DNA of 64,000 bases from Mycobacterium sp. MBM (GTDB lineage Bacteria > Actinomycetota > Actinomycetes > Mycobacteriales > Mycobacteriaceae), in the NCBI GenBank assembly GCA_021648845.1, contig JAKJHY010000007.1, positions 124,001 to 188,000 of the forward strand, in the 5' to 3' direction. Shown here one piece after another: positions 54,571 through 64,000 of the stretch. Every line of letters starts with the position of its first letter. The first letter of the stretch is position 1. The notes beneath the pieces are model-generated. The model did no database searches, was not told where the DNA came from, and saw only the letters and a list, made by a program, of their open reading frames with translations. The position numbers were made by a program, and so were the translations under genes.

Positions 54571-54962
54571 GCCAGTGCGGCCTTGATCTTGGCTTGGGCT
54601 TCGTCGAGTGACTCCGGTGATGGGTTGCGGTCCACCGACGCGAAACCGAAATCGCTGAGGTTGCGGGCCGGGAACACATGCACGTGCAGGTGCGGAACCT
54701 CCAGGCCGGCGATGATGACGCCGGCCCGCTCGGTGTCGAAGGCCGCGCACACCGCCTTGCCGATCCGCTGCGAGACCGCCATCACCCGGCCGAACAGGGC
54801 CGGGTCGATGTCTTGCCAGTTGTCCACCTCGGCGCGCGGCACCACCAGGGTGTGGCCTTGCGTCATCGGTTCGATGGTCAGGAAGGCCACGATCTCGTCG
54901 TCCTCGTAGACGAATCGGCCAGGGATATCGCCGTTGATGATCATGGTGAATACGGTCGCCAT
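54558..54962 (-). CDS. HIT-family nucleotide hydrolase (Rv0759c-like)
   Basis: The 134-residue product starts at ATG 54962 ([20 protein letters not shown]). The HIT triad is [10 protein letters not shown]. Members hydrolyse AMP-N or dinucleotide polyphosphate bonds. It is convergent with phoR (13-base overlap), as in the Rv0758-Rv0759c arrangement. Confidence 0.92.
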   Translation of the reverse strand: MATVFTMIINGDIPGRFVYEDDEIVAFLTIEPMTQGHTLVVPRAEVDNWQDIDPALFGRVMAVSQRIGKAVCAAFDTERAGVIIAGLEVPHLHVHVFPARNLSDFGFASVDRNPSPESLDEAQAKIKAALAQVD

Positions 54963-55138
54963 GGGTCCGAGCATAGGCGGGTCGCTCACTGCATTCCCAG
55001 CCACGACACCTATGCTGATCTTGAACGTCACCTCGGCGTACTCCGCAGAAACCGACACGCCGGAGTCCAACTCGGTAATCCCCGACCCAGACGGCGGTCG
55101 GGACGCTACCGATGGGACGTTTGATAGTGCAGAAGCCG

Positions 55139-56095
55139 ATGACCGACGCTGTCCTGCTCCACGAGCTCGAAACCGTCGCCGGTGACAACGTCAACCGGCA
55201 TCTGACCACCACCAAGGACTGGTATCCGCACGACTACGTGCCGTGGCAGCAGGGCCGCAATTTCGCGGCCACCGGCGGTATCGACTGGGACCCAGAGCAG
55301 TCGGCGCTGGGTGAGGTCGCTCGGGCGGCGATGATCACCAACCTGCTCACCGAGGACAACCTGCCCTCCTATCACCGTCAGGCGTCGGGCAGTTTCTCGC
55401 CGGACGGGCCGTGGGGCACCTGGGTGAATCGCTGGACCGCCGAGGAGAATCGGCACGGTATCGCCCTGCGTGACTATCTGGTGGTGACCCGCGCGGTCGA
55501 CCTGGGTGCGCTGGAGCGAGCCCGGATGGAGCATGTGACAAACGGCTTCGCGGCGACCAAAGAGGAACTGGCCAAGCATGATTCAGACTTCCTGATGTCG
55601 GTCTCCTACGTGACGTTCCAGGAGCTGGCCACCCGGGTGAGCCACCGCAACACCGGCAAGGTGTGTGACGATCCGATCGCCGACCGCCTGCTGGGTCGGA
55701 TAGCGGCAGACGAGAACCTACACATGATCTTCTACCGCAATATCTGCGCTGCGGCCATTGACCTTTCACCGGACCAGGCGCTGGAGGCGGTGGCGGCGGT
55801 GGTCGAGAATTTTCGGATGCCCGGGCAGGGAATGCCGGACTTTCGGCGCAACGGGGTGATGATGGCCAAGCACGGCATCTACGATCTGCGCCAGCATATG
55901 GACGAGGTGGTGCTGCCGGTGCTTCGCAAGTGGCGGATTTTCGAACGCACGGATTTCAGTCCGGTCGGTGAAGCCCGCCGCGAGCAACTGGCGACATTTC
56001 TGGAGGTCCTGGCCGCCAACGTCGTCAGGTTCGAGGAGCAGCGCGACCGGTTGCTCGCCCGCGAGGCGGCCCGGCGCGAACAGCGCGACGCCTGA
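55139..56095 (+). CDS. Acyl-ACP desaturase, DesA1-like
   Basis: The product has 318 residues from ATG 55139; an in-frame ATG at 55112 would add nine. The di-iron ligand segments are [20 protein letters not shown] and [14 protein letters not shown], with [13 protein letters not shown] and [16 protein letters not shown] between. It resembles DesA1/DesA2, which introduce double bonds into ACP-bound mycolic-acid precursors. It is not part of the H37Rv phoPR neighbourhood as I remember it, so it is probably a paralogue. A TATGCT-like element lies about 125 bases upstream. Confidence 0.9.
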   Translation: MTDAVLLHELETVAGDNVNRHLTTTKDWYPHDYVPWQQGRNFAATGGIDWDPEQSALGEVARAAMITNLLTEDNLPSYHRQASGSFSPDGPWGTWVNRWTAEENRHGIALRDYLVVTRAVDLGALERARMEHVTNGFAATKEELAKHDSDFLMSVSYVTFQELATRVSHRNTGKVCDDPIADRLLGRIAADENLHMIFYRNICAAAIDLSPDQALEAVAAVVENFRMPGQGMPDFRRNGVMMAKHGIYDLRQHMDEVVLPVLRKWRIFERTDFSPVGEARREQLATFLEVLAANVVRFEEQRDRLLAREAARREQRDA

Positions 56096-56101
56096 ACTCG
56101 C

Positions 56102-56950
56102 CTACGGCTTGCCGATGAGGCCGTGCACTTCGTCGAGGGTGTATGGCGCGGTGTCGTGGTGATCGCGATACCCGATGAAACCCGGGCTGGGGCGGGCGAA
56201 CTCGCCGATGAATCCACCCGCGGCGATGAAGATGCGGCCGGTGACGTCCATCGCCAGGTCGCTGGCCAGATACGCATAGGTGGGTGCGACGTACTCCGGC
56301 GGGCCTGCGTCCAGGGCGCCCTGCAGGCTGGCATCGTCGAGCAGCCCCCGGCGGTTCAGATCGGTGACGTGGCGCTCGTAGTCGGCGCCGGTGGACAGCC
56401 GGGTCCTGGCGCCCGGACAGACCACGTTGGCCCGCACCTGGTGTGCCTTCAACTCGGCCGCGATGGCCAGGGTGAGGCCGTTGACCCCGCCCTTGCCCGC
56501 CGGATAGCCGGTACCCCCGTAATCGCCGAGGAAGGCGAACGAACTGGTGTTGACGATGGCGCCGGAACGCTGGCGCACCATATGCGGTGCCGCCGCCCGC
56601 GCCATCTCGAACGCCGTGACCAGGTGCGCATCGAGCAGTTCATGGAAGTCGGCACTGCTGGCAGTCAGGATCGAGGAGCCGGCCGGTTCCGCGGTGCCGG
56701 CACAATTGATCAGGATGTCGATGCTGCCGTACTCGGTCATGCAGGCGTCCACCAGTGCGTCGGCGACCGACGGATCGGCCGGCGAGCCGGCCAGGCCGAT
56801 GCCCGAAATGCGCTGTGCGGCTTCGTTCACCGCGTCCGGGTCGCGGCCGTTGACCACCACCCGCGCGCCCTGGGTGCCGAGCAGCTCGGCCACGGCCAGG
56901 CCGATACCGCGGGTGCCGCCGACCACCACGGCGGCGCGGCCGGCGAGCAC
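56102..56950 (-). CDS. Short-chain dehydrogenase/reductase
   Basis: The 282-residue SDR starts at GTG 56950, 4 bases after the NTF2-fold gene. VVVGGTRGIGLAVAELLG binds the cofactor; NTSSFAFLGDYGGTGYPAGKGG holds the Ser and YxxxK residues. It ends in an unusual tail (GEFARPSPGFIGYRDHHDTA). It is last in the minus-strand unit headed by the Rv0760c-like gene. Confidence 0.87.
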   Translation of the reverse strand: MLAGRAAVVVGGTRGIGLAVAELLGTQGARVVVNGRDPDAVNEAAQRISGIGLAGSPADPSVADALVDACMTEYGSIDILINCAGTAEPAGSSILTASSADFHELLDAHLVTAFEMARAAAPHMVRQRSGAIVNTSSFAFLGDYGGTGYPAGKGGVNGLTLAIAAELKAHQVRANVVCPGARTRLSTGADYERHVTDLNRRGLLDDASLQGALDAGPPEYVAPTYAYLASDLAMDVTGRIFIAAGGFIGEFARPSPGFIGYRDHHDTAPYTLDEVHGLIGKP

Positions 56951-56954
56951 CGCG

Positions 56955-57383
56955 CTAATTGGCCGGACCCTCTTCGAAGACCATCGCGTCCATGTTCCAG
57001 TAGCCGCGCAGATTCGTGATCAATCCCGCGTCGTCGACCCGGTAGGTGAACACACCGCGCACGGTGGCGGTGAAGCCGTTCGGAAATTCGGTGCGTAACA
57101 CGAGGATGTAGGCGATCTCGGTCGGCGAGCTCGACGGGAACGTCTCCTCGCAGGTGATCGTCAGGGTGTTGGGGCCGATGTTCGCGTCGTAGAACGCGGC
57201 GAGGGCCTGTTTGCCTCGCACCCCGGTACCGTCCGGGTTGGTGACGGCCTCACCGATCGGGTCTTCGACGACGATGTCCTCCGACATCAGCGCCAGCCAA
57301 CCGTCGCGGTCACCGGATTGCACGCAGCGCCACGAGTTCTGCGACGCTGCGACGACCGGTGACAGGTCCTTGGTCTCGGTCAT
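56955..57383 (-). CDS. NTF2-fold ketosteroid-isomerase-like protein (Rv0760c-like)
   Basis: The 142-residue product closely resembles Rv0760c, a structurally known steroid-isomerase-like protein. Landmarks are WRCVQSGDRDGWLALMSEDI, VEDPIGEAVTNPDGTGVRGK and GVFTYRVDDAGLITNLRGYW. The family binds hydrophobic ligands, but steroid isomerase activity is not certain. It shares DPIG, GK-A-AAF and GVFTYRVD blocks with the gene at 1481-1882. Confidence 0.92.
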   Translation of the reverse strand: MTETKDLSPVVAASQNSWRCVQSGDRDGWLALMSEDIVVEDPIGEAVTNPDGTGVRGKQALAAFYDANIGPNTLTITCEETFPSSSPTEIAYILVLRTEFPNGFTATVRGVFTYRVDDAGLITNLRGYWNMDAMVFEEGPAN

Positions 57384-57400
57384 GCGACTCCTACCTTCGC

Positions 57401-57457
57401 CGAAATCGCATTCCAGCAGGGCTCTACTCGAACTTTGCCTGCTGGAATGCGATTTCG
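57401..57457. terminator. Perfect 20-bp inverted repeat between adhB and the Rv0760c-like gene
   Basis: The left arm 57401-57420 (begins CGAAATCGCATTCC) is the exact reverse complement of 57438-57457, with a 17-base loop. It begins 14 bases after the adhB stop on the minus strand and ends 18 bases before the next ATG. It could terminate or attenuate read-through, or be a mobile palindromic repeat. Confidence 0.7.
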
Positions 57458-57470
57458 CGGGTTCATGGGG

Positions 57471-58601
57471 TTAGCGGTCGGCGTCGGTGTAGCGGATCAC
57501 GCCGCGGATGTTGCGCCCCTCGAGCATGTCCTTGTAGCCGTCGTTGATCTGCTCCAGCTTGTACTGCCGGGTGACCATATCGTCGAGGTTGAGCCGGCCC
57601 GCCTTGTACATCGACAGCAACTGAGGAATGTCGTGATGCGGGTTGCCGCCGCCGAAGATGGTGCCCTGCAGGTTCTTCTGCAGCAGGGTCAGCATCGACA
57701 GGTTCATCGTGACATTCGAGCTGGCCATGTTGGCCACCGCGGTCACCACGCAGGTGCCGCCCTTGGCGGTGATGTTGAGATAGTTGTCGATCTCTTCACC
57801 GTGCAGCTCACCGGTGGTGACGATGGTCTTGGCGGCCATCCGGCCCTGGGTCACCTCGGCGACCCCGCCCATCGCGGAGAAGATGTCGGGGTAGGCGTGG
57901 GTGGCACCGAACTTCAGCGCTTGGTCGCGCTTCCACTCGACGGGGTCGACGGCGAAGATGTTGCGTGCGCCGGCGTTGAGGGCGCCCTGCAGGGCGCCCA
58001 TGCCGACACCACCGATACCGGCGATGACGACGTCATCGCCCGGGCGGACGTTGGCACTGCGCACCGCGGAGCCGTAACCGGTGGTGACACCGCAGCCGAC
58101 CAGGCAGGCCACCTCGAACGGGATGGACGGGTCGATCTTCACCACCGAGCTCTTGTGCACCACCATGTACGGGCTGAACGTGCCCAGCAGCGTCATCGGG
58201 ATGACGGGGGTGCCGTCGGCGGCGTGGATGCGGTGCGTGTTGTCCGAGACCGCGGTGCCCTGCAGCAGCATGGCGCCCAGATCACAGAGGTTGCGCAGAC
58301 CGGCCTGACACGACGGGCAGGCGCCGCAGGACGGGATGAACGACAGCACCACGTGGTCGCCGGGCTCCAGGCCCTCGACGCCGGGGCCGACCTCGGTGAC
58401 GACGCCGGCGCCCTCGTGGCCGCCGAGCACCGGAAAACCGGCCATCGGGATGTCGCCGGTCACCAGGTGGTGATCCGAATGGCACATTCCCGAGGCCTCC
58501 ATCTGGATCTTGACCTCGTCCTTGACCGGATCGCCGATCTCGATCTCCTGGATCGACCAGGGTTGGTTGAACTCCCAGATGAGGGCGCCTTTGGTCTTCA
58601 T
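57471..58601 (-). CDS. adhB: Zinc-dependent alcohol dehydrogenase AdhB
   Basis: The 376-residue MDR enzyme matches Rv0761c. Catalytic zinc ligands are Cys40 (GMCHSDHH) and His62 in GGHEGAG plus the Cys of LVGCGVTTG. The structural zinc uses Cys92, 95, 98 and 106 (CGACPSCQAGLRNLC). The cofactor site is GIGGVGMGALQGAL. It belongs to the class sometimes called NDMA- or mycothiol-type; the substrate is not known. Confidence 0.93.
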   Translation of the reverse strand: MKTKGALIWEFNQPWSIQEIEIGDPVKDEVKIQMEASGMCHSDHHLVTGDIPMAGFPVLGGHEGAGVVTEVGPGVEGLEPGDHVVLSFIPSCGACPSCQAGLRNLCDLGAMLLQGTAVSDNTHRIHAADGTPVIPMTLLGTFSPYMVVHKSSVVKIDPSIPFEVACLVGCGVTTGYGSAVRSANVRPGDDVVIAGIGGVGMGALQGALNAGARNIFAVDPVEWKRDQALKFGATHAYPDIFSAMGGVAEVTQGRMAAKTIVTTGELHGEEIDNYLNITAKGGTCVVTAVANMASSNVTMNLSMLTLLQKNLQGTIFGGGNPHHDIPQLLSMYKAGRLNLDDMVTRQYKLEQINDGYKDMLEGRNIRGVIRYTDADR

Positions 58602-58673
58602 GTGCGTGTGCCTTCCACTAGAGCTTCGATGCCCCCAGACTAGAGCTATTAGTTACGTGCGTCACAGCCACCC

Positions 58674-58689
58674 CCAAGCAACTGCTTGG
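58674..58689. promoter_or_regulatory. 16-bp palindrome upstream of adhB
   Basis: CCAAGCA and TGCTTGG are separated by 2 bases. It lies 9 bases after the stop of the upstream gene and 72 bases before the adhB ATG. The spacing is too tight for a normal hairpin, so an operator is more likely. The half-site spacing does not match the KstR2 motif. Confidence 0.45.
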
Positions 58690-58698
58690 CCGGGAGCG

Positions 58699-59238
58699 TC
58701 ACCAGATCGGGACGGGGGCCTGACCGAGCGGGTAGTAGCCGGGCAGCCGCTCACCGGCCAGTGAACGCTCGATCCGCTTCTGCATGGTGGGGGTGAGGTC
58801 ACCGGACTCGATGAGCTTCATGAAGGCCTTCTGCACATGGCCGAAATCGAAGAAGTCGCGCTGCCACTCGATCAGCAGATCGTCATTGAGGCGGAACCAG
58901 CTGCCGCCGATGCCGTAGATCTCGTCCTTGGTGCCGTCGCTCTTGTGGGCGATCTGCTTCCAGAAGCCGACGATCTCGTTCTGCTTCTCGTCGATGAGCG
59001 TCTTCTGGTACTCGTAGACCCAGTTCTCCAGCCCTTCCATCTCCAAACCGAGAGCCACCTCCCGGATCTCGTCCCGGTTGACGCACATGACGTCCTCCTT
59101 GGGCCCGATGTTCCAGCCGTAGGTGGCATCCTCGGTGTAGAAGTCCGCCAGCGGCTTCCAATCACCGGCCCGCTCAGCGTCCTGGTTGGCCTTCAGCCAG
59201 CGCGCGACCCAGTCCTCGAGTTGTTCACGTGACGCCAT
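58699..59238 (-). CDS. Conserved NTF2-like protein (Rv0762c-like)
   Basis: The 179-residue product resembles Rv0762c. An N-terminal helix (REQLEDWVARWLKANQDAER) and a SnoaL-type strand pattern (DFYTEDATYGWNIGPKEDVM, GIGGSWFRLNDDLLIEWQRD) are visible. The function is unknown. It precedes adhB and follows the ferredoxin-cyp51 unit on the same strand, within the conserved Rv0760c-Rv0767c cluster. Confidence 0.87.
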   Translation of the reverse strand: MASREQLEDWVARWLKANQDAERAGDWKPLADFYTEDATYGWNIGPKEDVMCVNRDEIREVALGLEMEGLENWVYEYQKTLIDEKQNEIVGFWKQIAHKSDGTKDEIYGIGGSWFRLNDDLLIEWQRDFFDFGHVQKAFMKLIESGDLTPTMQKRIERSLAGERLPGYYPLGQAPVPIW

Positions 59239-59250
59239 TGTCGTTGTCTC

Positions 59251-60812
<1,562 letters not shown>

Positions 60813-60820
<8 letters not shown>

Positions 60821-61643
60821 TTTGCGGCATCCCTTCTTCGCCGAGGGCCAGCTTCTGACGGTCCTTCACATCGGCCAGCGGAGCCTCGGGCTGCAGTTCC
60901 ATGTTCGCGATGAATCCGCCCCGCGGTGTCTCGGCGACGAACGTGATGGCCCGCGCGAGATCGTCTGCGCGCAGGAAGTAGTCGTGGCGCGCCTGGCCCC
61001 ACTTGGCCCAATCCTCCAGAGCGGGCCCGATCAGCTCGGCCGGCAGGCTCCACCCCATCGAGGTCTTGGTCGGCCCCGGGTGCACGATCGACGCGCGGAC
61101 ACCGGTGCCCTCCAGCTCCATCTGGTAGTTGGTCACCATCGCCACCAGTGCGGCCTTGGCCGCCCCGTAGGCGCCCATGTGCGGACGCTGGCGCAGCGCG
61201 ACATCGGATCCCACGAAGATCAGATCGCCGCGGCGGCGCTCGATCATGCTGGGCAGCACCGCGGAGGCCACCCGGTTGGCGCCGATCAGGTGGATCTGGA
61301 TCTGCGACTCGAACTGTTCGGTGCTGATCGAGTCGAGCTTGCCGAAGTACGTGTCACCGGCACCGGCCACCAGGATCTCGATATCGCCGAGTTCCGAGGT
61401 GGTCTGCTCGACGGCGGCCTTTACCGAATCGGGGTCGGTCACGTCGAGGTGCACCGCGATGGCCTCGCCGCCGTCGGCACGGATCTTGCCCACGATCTCA
61501 TCGAGTTTCTCGATCCGGCGGGCGCCGAGCGCCACCGGAAAGCCGTTGCGAGCAAGGCGGATCGCGGTGGCCTCGCCAATACCGGAGGATGCGCCCGCGA
61601 CCAGCGCAGGACGGCGGTCGGGCAGGGGATCAAAACGGGGCAT
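60813..61643 (-). CDS. Short-chain dehydrogenase/reductase (Rv0765c-like)
   Basis: The 276-residue SDR has LVAGASSGIGEATA (cofactor) and GAYGAAKAALVAM (YxxxK). It sits between cyp123 and cyp51 in one unit, so it may act on the products of one of the two P450s. The substrate is not known. Confidence 0.9.
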
Positions 61644-61668
61644 GTTTCTCAGGAGCCTTTCAAGCCTG

Positions 61669-62871
61669 TCAGCGATGCTGGACGGTTATCGGAAGGTGGG
61701 CGAAGCCGCGGACACTGCTGGAATGCACTCGTACAGAAGCGGATTCATCGACCTCATATCCGCGGATGCGCTTGAACAACTCGGTCAACGCCACCCGCGC
61801 CTCCATACGCGCCAGGTGCGCGCCCAGGCAGAAGTGGGCGCCGCTGCCGAAACTCACCAGCTTCGGCCCTATCTCCCGGTCGATGCGGTACTCGTCGGGG
61901 TTTTCGAAGACCCGTTCGTCGCGGTTGGCCGAGCCGATTAGCAGGACCATGACATCGCCCGCGGGGACCACGGTGTCGTAGAAGGTGAGGTCCTCGACGA
62001 CCGCGCGGGCCAGGATCTGGCTGGACGCGTCATAGCGCAGCGTCTCTTCGACCCACGGGGTGACCAGGTCGTGGTTGTCGAAGACCGGAGCCAGCTGATC
62101 AGGGTTTCTATAGCCCCAATACGCGGCGTTGGCAAGCAGTTTGGTGGTGGTCTCATTGCCCGCGACCACCATCAGGAACAGGAAGGCCATGATTTCGTCA
62201 TCGGTGAGCTTGTCCCCGTCGATCTCGGCCTGGACCAATGCCGAGGTCAGGTCGTCGGAGGCGTGCTTGCGGCGTTGCTTGACCATATCGGCGTAATAGA
62301 CCAGCAGTTCGCCGGATGCGGCGATGGCCGACTCTGGCACATCGGCAACACCATCCTCGCGGTGCATCACACCGTCGGCGAGCGCACGGATGTGCACCCG
62401 GTCCTCGTCCGGTACCCCCATCAGCTCGGAGATGACGTCCATCGGCAGCTTGCCGGCGAACTCGTCGACATAATCGAATGTGGTGTTCTGCAGCGCCGTG
62501 TCCAGATGCTGATGGGCGATCTCGGTGACCCGGCCCTCCAGTTCACGGATGCGCCGGGGAGTAAAGCCCTTGGATACCAAGGTGCGCAGTCGTAGGTGTC
62601 CGGGATCGTCGAGGGCCAGGAAGGACATCACGCGGTGGGCCTCGTCGTTGCGGGAGATCGGGTCCAGGGACACCCCATGTTTGTTGGAAAGCGTCACACT
62701 GTTGCGGAACCCCGCCACCACATCCTTGTGCCGGGACAGCGCCCAGAAGTTGCGTTCCTCGTTGTGGTACAGCGGTGCTTCGTCGCGCAGTCGCTTGTAG
62801 TACGGGTACGGGTCCTCGTGGAAGTCGTAGTCATAGGGGTCGAGTATCGGTGGGGCGGTTTCCAGGCTCAA
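61669..62871 (-). CDS. cyp123: Cytochrome P450 CYP123
   Basis: The 400-residue P450 starts at a TTG that overlaps the regulator stop (TTGA). The I-helix is AGNETT (237-242), the K-helix ETLR (276-279), and the heme loop FGSGAHFCLG has Cys348. It resembles Rv0766c. Its substrate is unknown; the ferredoxin at 59251 is the likely donor. Confidence 0.93.
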   Translation of the reverse strand: MSLETAPPILDPYDYDFHEDPYPYYKRLRDEAPLYHNEERNFWALSRHKDVVAGFRNSVTLSNKHGVSLDPISRNDEAHRVMSFLALDDPGHLRLRTLVSKGFTPRRIRELEGRVTEIAHQHLDTALQNTTFDYVDEFAGKLPMDVISELMGVPDEDRVHIRALADGVMHREDGVADVPESAIAASGELLVYYADMVKQRRKHASDDLTSALVQAEIDGDKLTDDEIMAFLFLMVVAGNETTTKLLANAAYWGYRNPDQLAPVFDNHDLVTPWVEETLRYDASSQILARAVVEDLTFYDTVVPAGDVMVLLIGSANRDERVFENPDEYRIDREIGPKLVSFGSGAHFCLGAHLARMEARVALTELFKRIRGYEVDESASVRVHSSSVRGFAHLPITVQHR

Positions 62872-63479
62872 CGGTTCTCTCCGAGGATCAGGCTGACCGA
62901 ATACGTGAGCCGGTCGGCGATCTGGTGGTAGGTGAACGCACCGCTACCGGCGTTGACAAGCGCTCCGAAGAACGTCATCTCCAGCGCGGAAACGGTGCGG
63001 GGGTCGGCGTCGGGTCCTACCGCGGACCGGATGCGTTTGTGGATTTCGGTGCCGATGCGGTCACGCACGGTGCGCACTGCCGGGTCGCTGCCACCGCCGA
63101 GCAGGGCGGTGGTGCAGGCGGCGGCGACTTCGGGTTCGTCGGCGACGACCAGGGTCAGCGCGCGGACGGCCTTGTCGACGCGGGTGGTCATCGAGTCGTT
63201 GACATCGGTGAAGTACGGAACCTGGTTGACCAGATCGAGGTACACCTCGGCGATCAAGTGGTTCTTCGACGAGAAATACGTGTACGCGGTGGCCGGCGCG
63301 ACCTTGGCCCTGGCGGCGACGGCGCGCACGGTGAGGTCGGCATAGGACGACTCGCGCAGCATCTCCACACCCGCGGCGAGCACCTTGCGGAAGGTCTCTT
63401 CCTGGCGGCGGTTGCGCGGCGTTCCCGCCGGCTCGCCGTCCGCTTTGCCTGTGACGGCAACCACCGAATCGCTGGACAC
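62868..63479 (-). CDS. TetR-family regulator (Rv0767c-like)
   Basis: The 203-residue product starts at GTG 63479. The helix-turn-helix is in about 20-65 (LTVRAVAARAKVAPATAYTY, FSSKNHLIAEVYLDLV). It heads the minus-strand unit cyp123-SDR-cyp51-ferredoxin. Matching palindromes lie over its own start and before the divergent aldA, so it probably represses both. Confidence 0.92.
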   Translation of the reverse strand: MSSDSVVAVTGKADGEPAGTPRNRRQEETFRKVLAAGVEMLRESSYADLTVRAVAARAKVAPATAYTYFSSKNHLIAEVYLDLVNQVPYFTDVNDSMTTRVDKAVRALTLVVADEPEVAAACTTALLGGGSDPAVRTVRDRIGTEIHKRIRSAVGPDADPRTVSALEMTFFGALVNAGSGAFTYHQIADRLTYSVSLILGENR

Positions 63480-63486
63480 ATGTCCA
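63473..63486. promoter_or_regulatory. Putative TetR operator over the regulator start codon
   Basis: TGGACA and TGTCCA are separated by 2 bases. It spans the GTG of the TetR gene, so binding would block its own expression. A second copy is at 63631-63644. Confidence 0.72.
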
Positions 63487-63630
63487 AGTTATCGGACGGG
63501 GCGCCGATACGGCAAGCCGTTGGATAAAAGTGCCTGTTCAGGATGGATTCGACGGCGGCCTCTGGGCGGGAGGTGGAGGTCGGCCTTGCCACCGCCATGG
63601 ACCTGACGTTATGGTGCCTTCGATTGATGT

Positions 63631-63644
63631 CGGACACTTGTCCA
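63631..63644. promoter_or_regulatory. Putative TetR operator upstream of aldA
   Basis: CGGACA and TGTCCA, 2 bases apart, match the element at 63473-63486 except for the first base. It lies 31 bases before the aldA ATG. Confidence 0.72.
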
Positions 63645-63675
63645 GAGAATGTGGCCATCAAAACCTAGGAGTGGG

Positions 63676-64000
63676 ATGTCGATTCTGGCGGAACGCGAGA
63701 GCCGGTTGTTCATAGACGGCAAGCTCGTCGCCGGAAGTGGGGGAACCTTTCCGACCGTCAACCCCGCCACCGAAGAGGTACTGGGTGTGGCGGCCAATGC
63801 CGACCAGTCCGATATGGGCGCGGCGATCGGCGCCGCACGGGTGGCCTTCGACGAGACCGACTGGTCCACCAACACCGAGCTGCGGGTGCGTTGCCTGCGC
63901 CAGCTGCGCGAAGCACTGCAGGCGAACCTGGAGGACCTGCGGGAGCTGACGATCAGCGAGGTGGGCGCCCCGCGCATGCTGACCTCCGGTGCGCACTTGG
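63676..64000 (+). CDS. aldA: Aldehyde dehydrogenase AldA (partial, 3' end off the window)
   Basis: The first 108 codons are present (MSILAERESRLFIDGKLVAG, then TFPTVNPATEEVLGVAANAD). AGGAGTGGG lies just upstream of the ATG. The sequence resembles Rv0768. The catalytic Cys and Glu lie outside the window. It is divergent from the TetR/CYP123/CYP51 unit and shares its putative operators. Confidence 0.9.
   Translation, partial: MSILAERESRLFIDGKLVAGSGGTFPTVNPATEEVLGVAANADQSDMGAAIGAARVAFDETDWSTNTELRVRCLRQLREALQANLEDLRELTISEVGAPRMLTSGAHL

Noticed and set aside
58674..58689. KstR2-type operator upstream of adhB
   Set aside because: The CAAG and CTTG half-sites are 6 bases apart instead of 2.

Overview
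The window is high-GC actinobacterial DNA from a Mycobacterium/Mycolicibacterium-type organism, probably a fast grower. The evidence is a complete mce4 steroid-import operon, KstR-type operators (TnnAACnnGTTnnA), PhoP and CYP51 proteins very close to the M. tuberculosis ones, and many GTG/TTG starts with ATGA, GTGA or TGATG overlaps. Two gene blocks that lie far apart in M. tuberculosis H37Rv are joined here by about 10 kb of accessory DNA. Comparisons with H37Rv are from memory of protein sequences and gene order, not from a search.

Block A (1-41.5 kb) resembles Rv3526 to Rv3485c, the cholesterol/sterol catabolism region. It holds kshA (cut by the left edge), the aldolase-like thiolase homologues ltp3 and ltp4 with a tandem DUF35 partner, an LLM flavoprotein, an acetoacetate-decarboxylase-like protein, cyp142, echA19, fadD19, an IpdC-like flavoprotein, fadD17, fadE27-fadE26, fdxD, an SDR, then yrbE4AB-mce4ABCDEF and two Mce-associated genes, followed by otsA. 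Import by Mce4, side-chain oxidation (CYP142), CoA activation (FadD19, FadD17), dehydrogenation (FadE26-FadE27), hydration (EchA19), carbon-carbon cleavage (Ltp3/Ltp4) and ring opening (KshA) form one pathway. KstR-type operators precede most of its transcription units, with two at mce4. Two accessory islands interrupt it. One (8.2-12.8 kb) is a two-component system with an MHS transporter and a TAXI lipoprotein. The other (16.5-23.1 kb) holds an aldehyde dehydrogenase, a TetR regulator, an epimerase, an old yellow enzyme homologue, a membrane protein, a lipoprotein and an SDR.

The accessory stretch (41.5-52.2 kb) carries a DUF732 secreted protein, a molybdenum hydroxylase operon (CoxL/G/M/S-like with XdhC) whose active-site loop is not that of CO dehydrogenase, two exported proteins, an HNH protein with a TGA inside its expected N-terminal zinc knuckle, tRNA-Thr(TGT), and a protein built from 19 in-phase decapeptide repeats.

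Block B (52.2-64 kb) resembles Rv0757 to Rv0768. It contains phoP-phoR, a HIT protein, an acyl-ACP desaturase, SDRs, two NTF2-fold proteins, adhB, a ferredoxin, cyp51, cyp123, a TetR regulator and aldA (cut by the right edge). A PhoP-type direct repeat precedes phoP, and a pair of matching palindromes brackets the TetR/aldA divergent promoter. No insertion sequences, prophage genes or CRISPR arrays were seen, and no gap between genes exceeds 300 bases.
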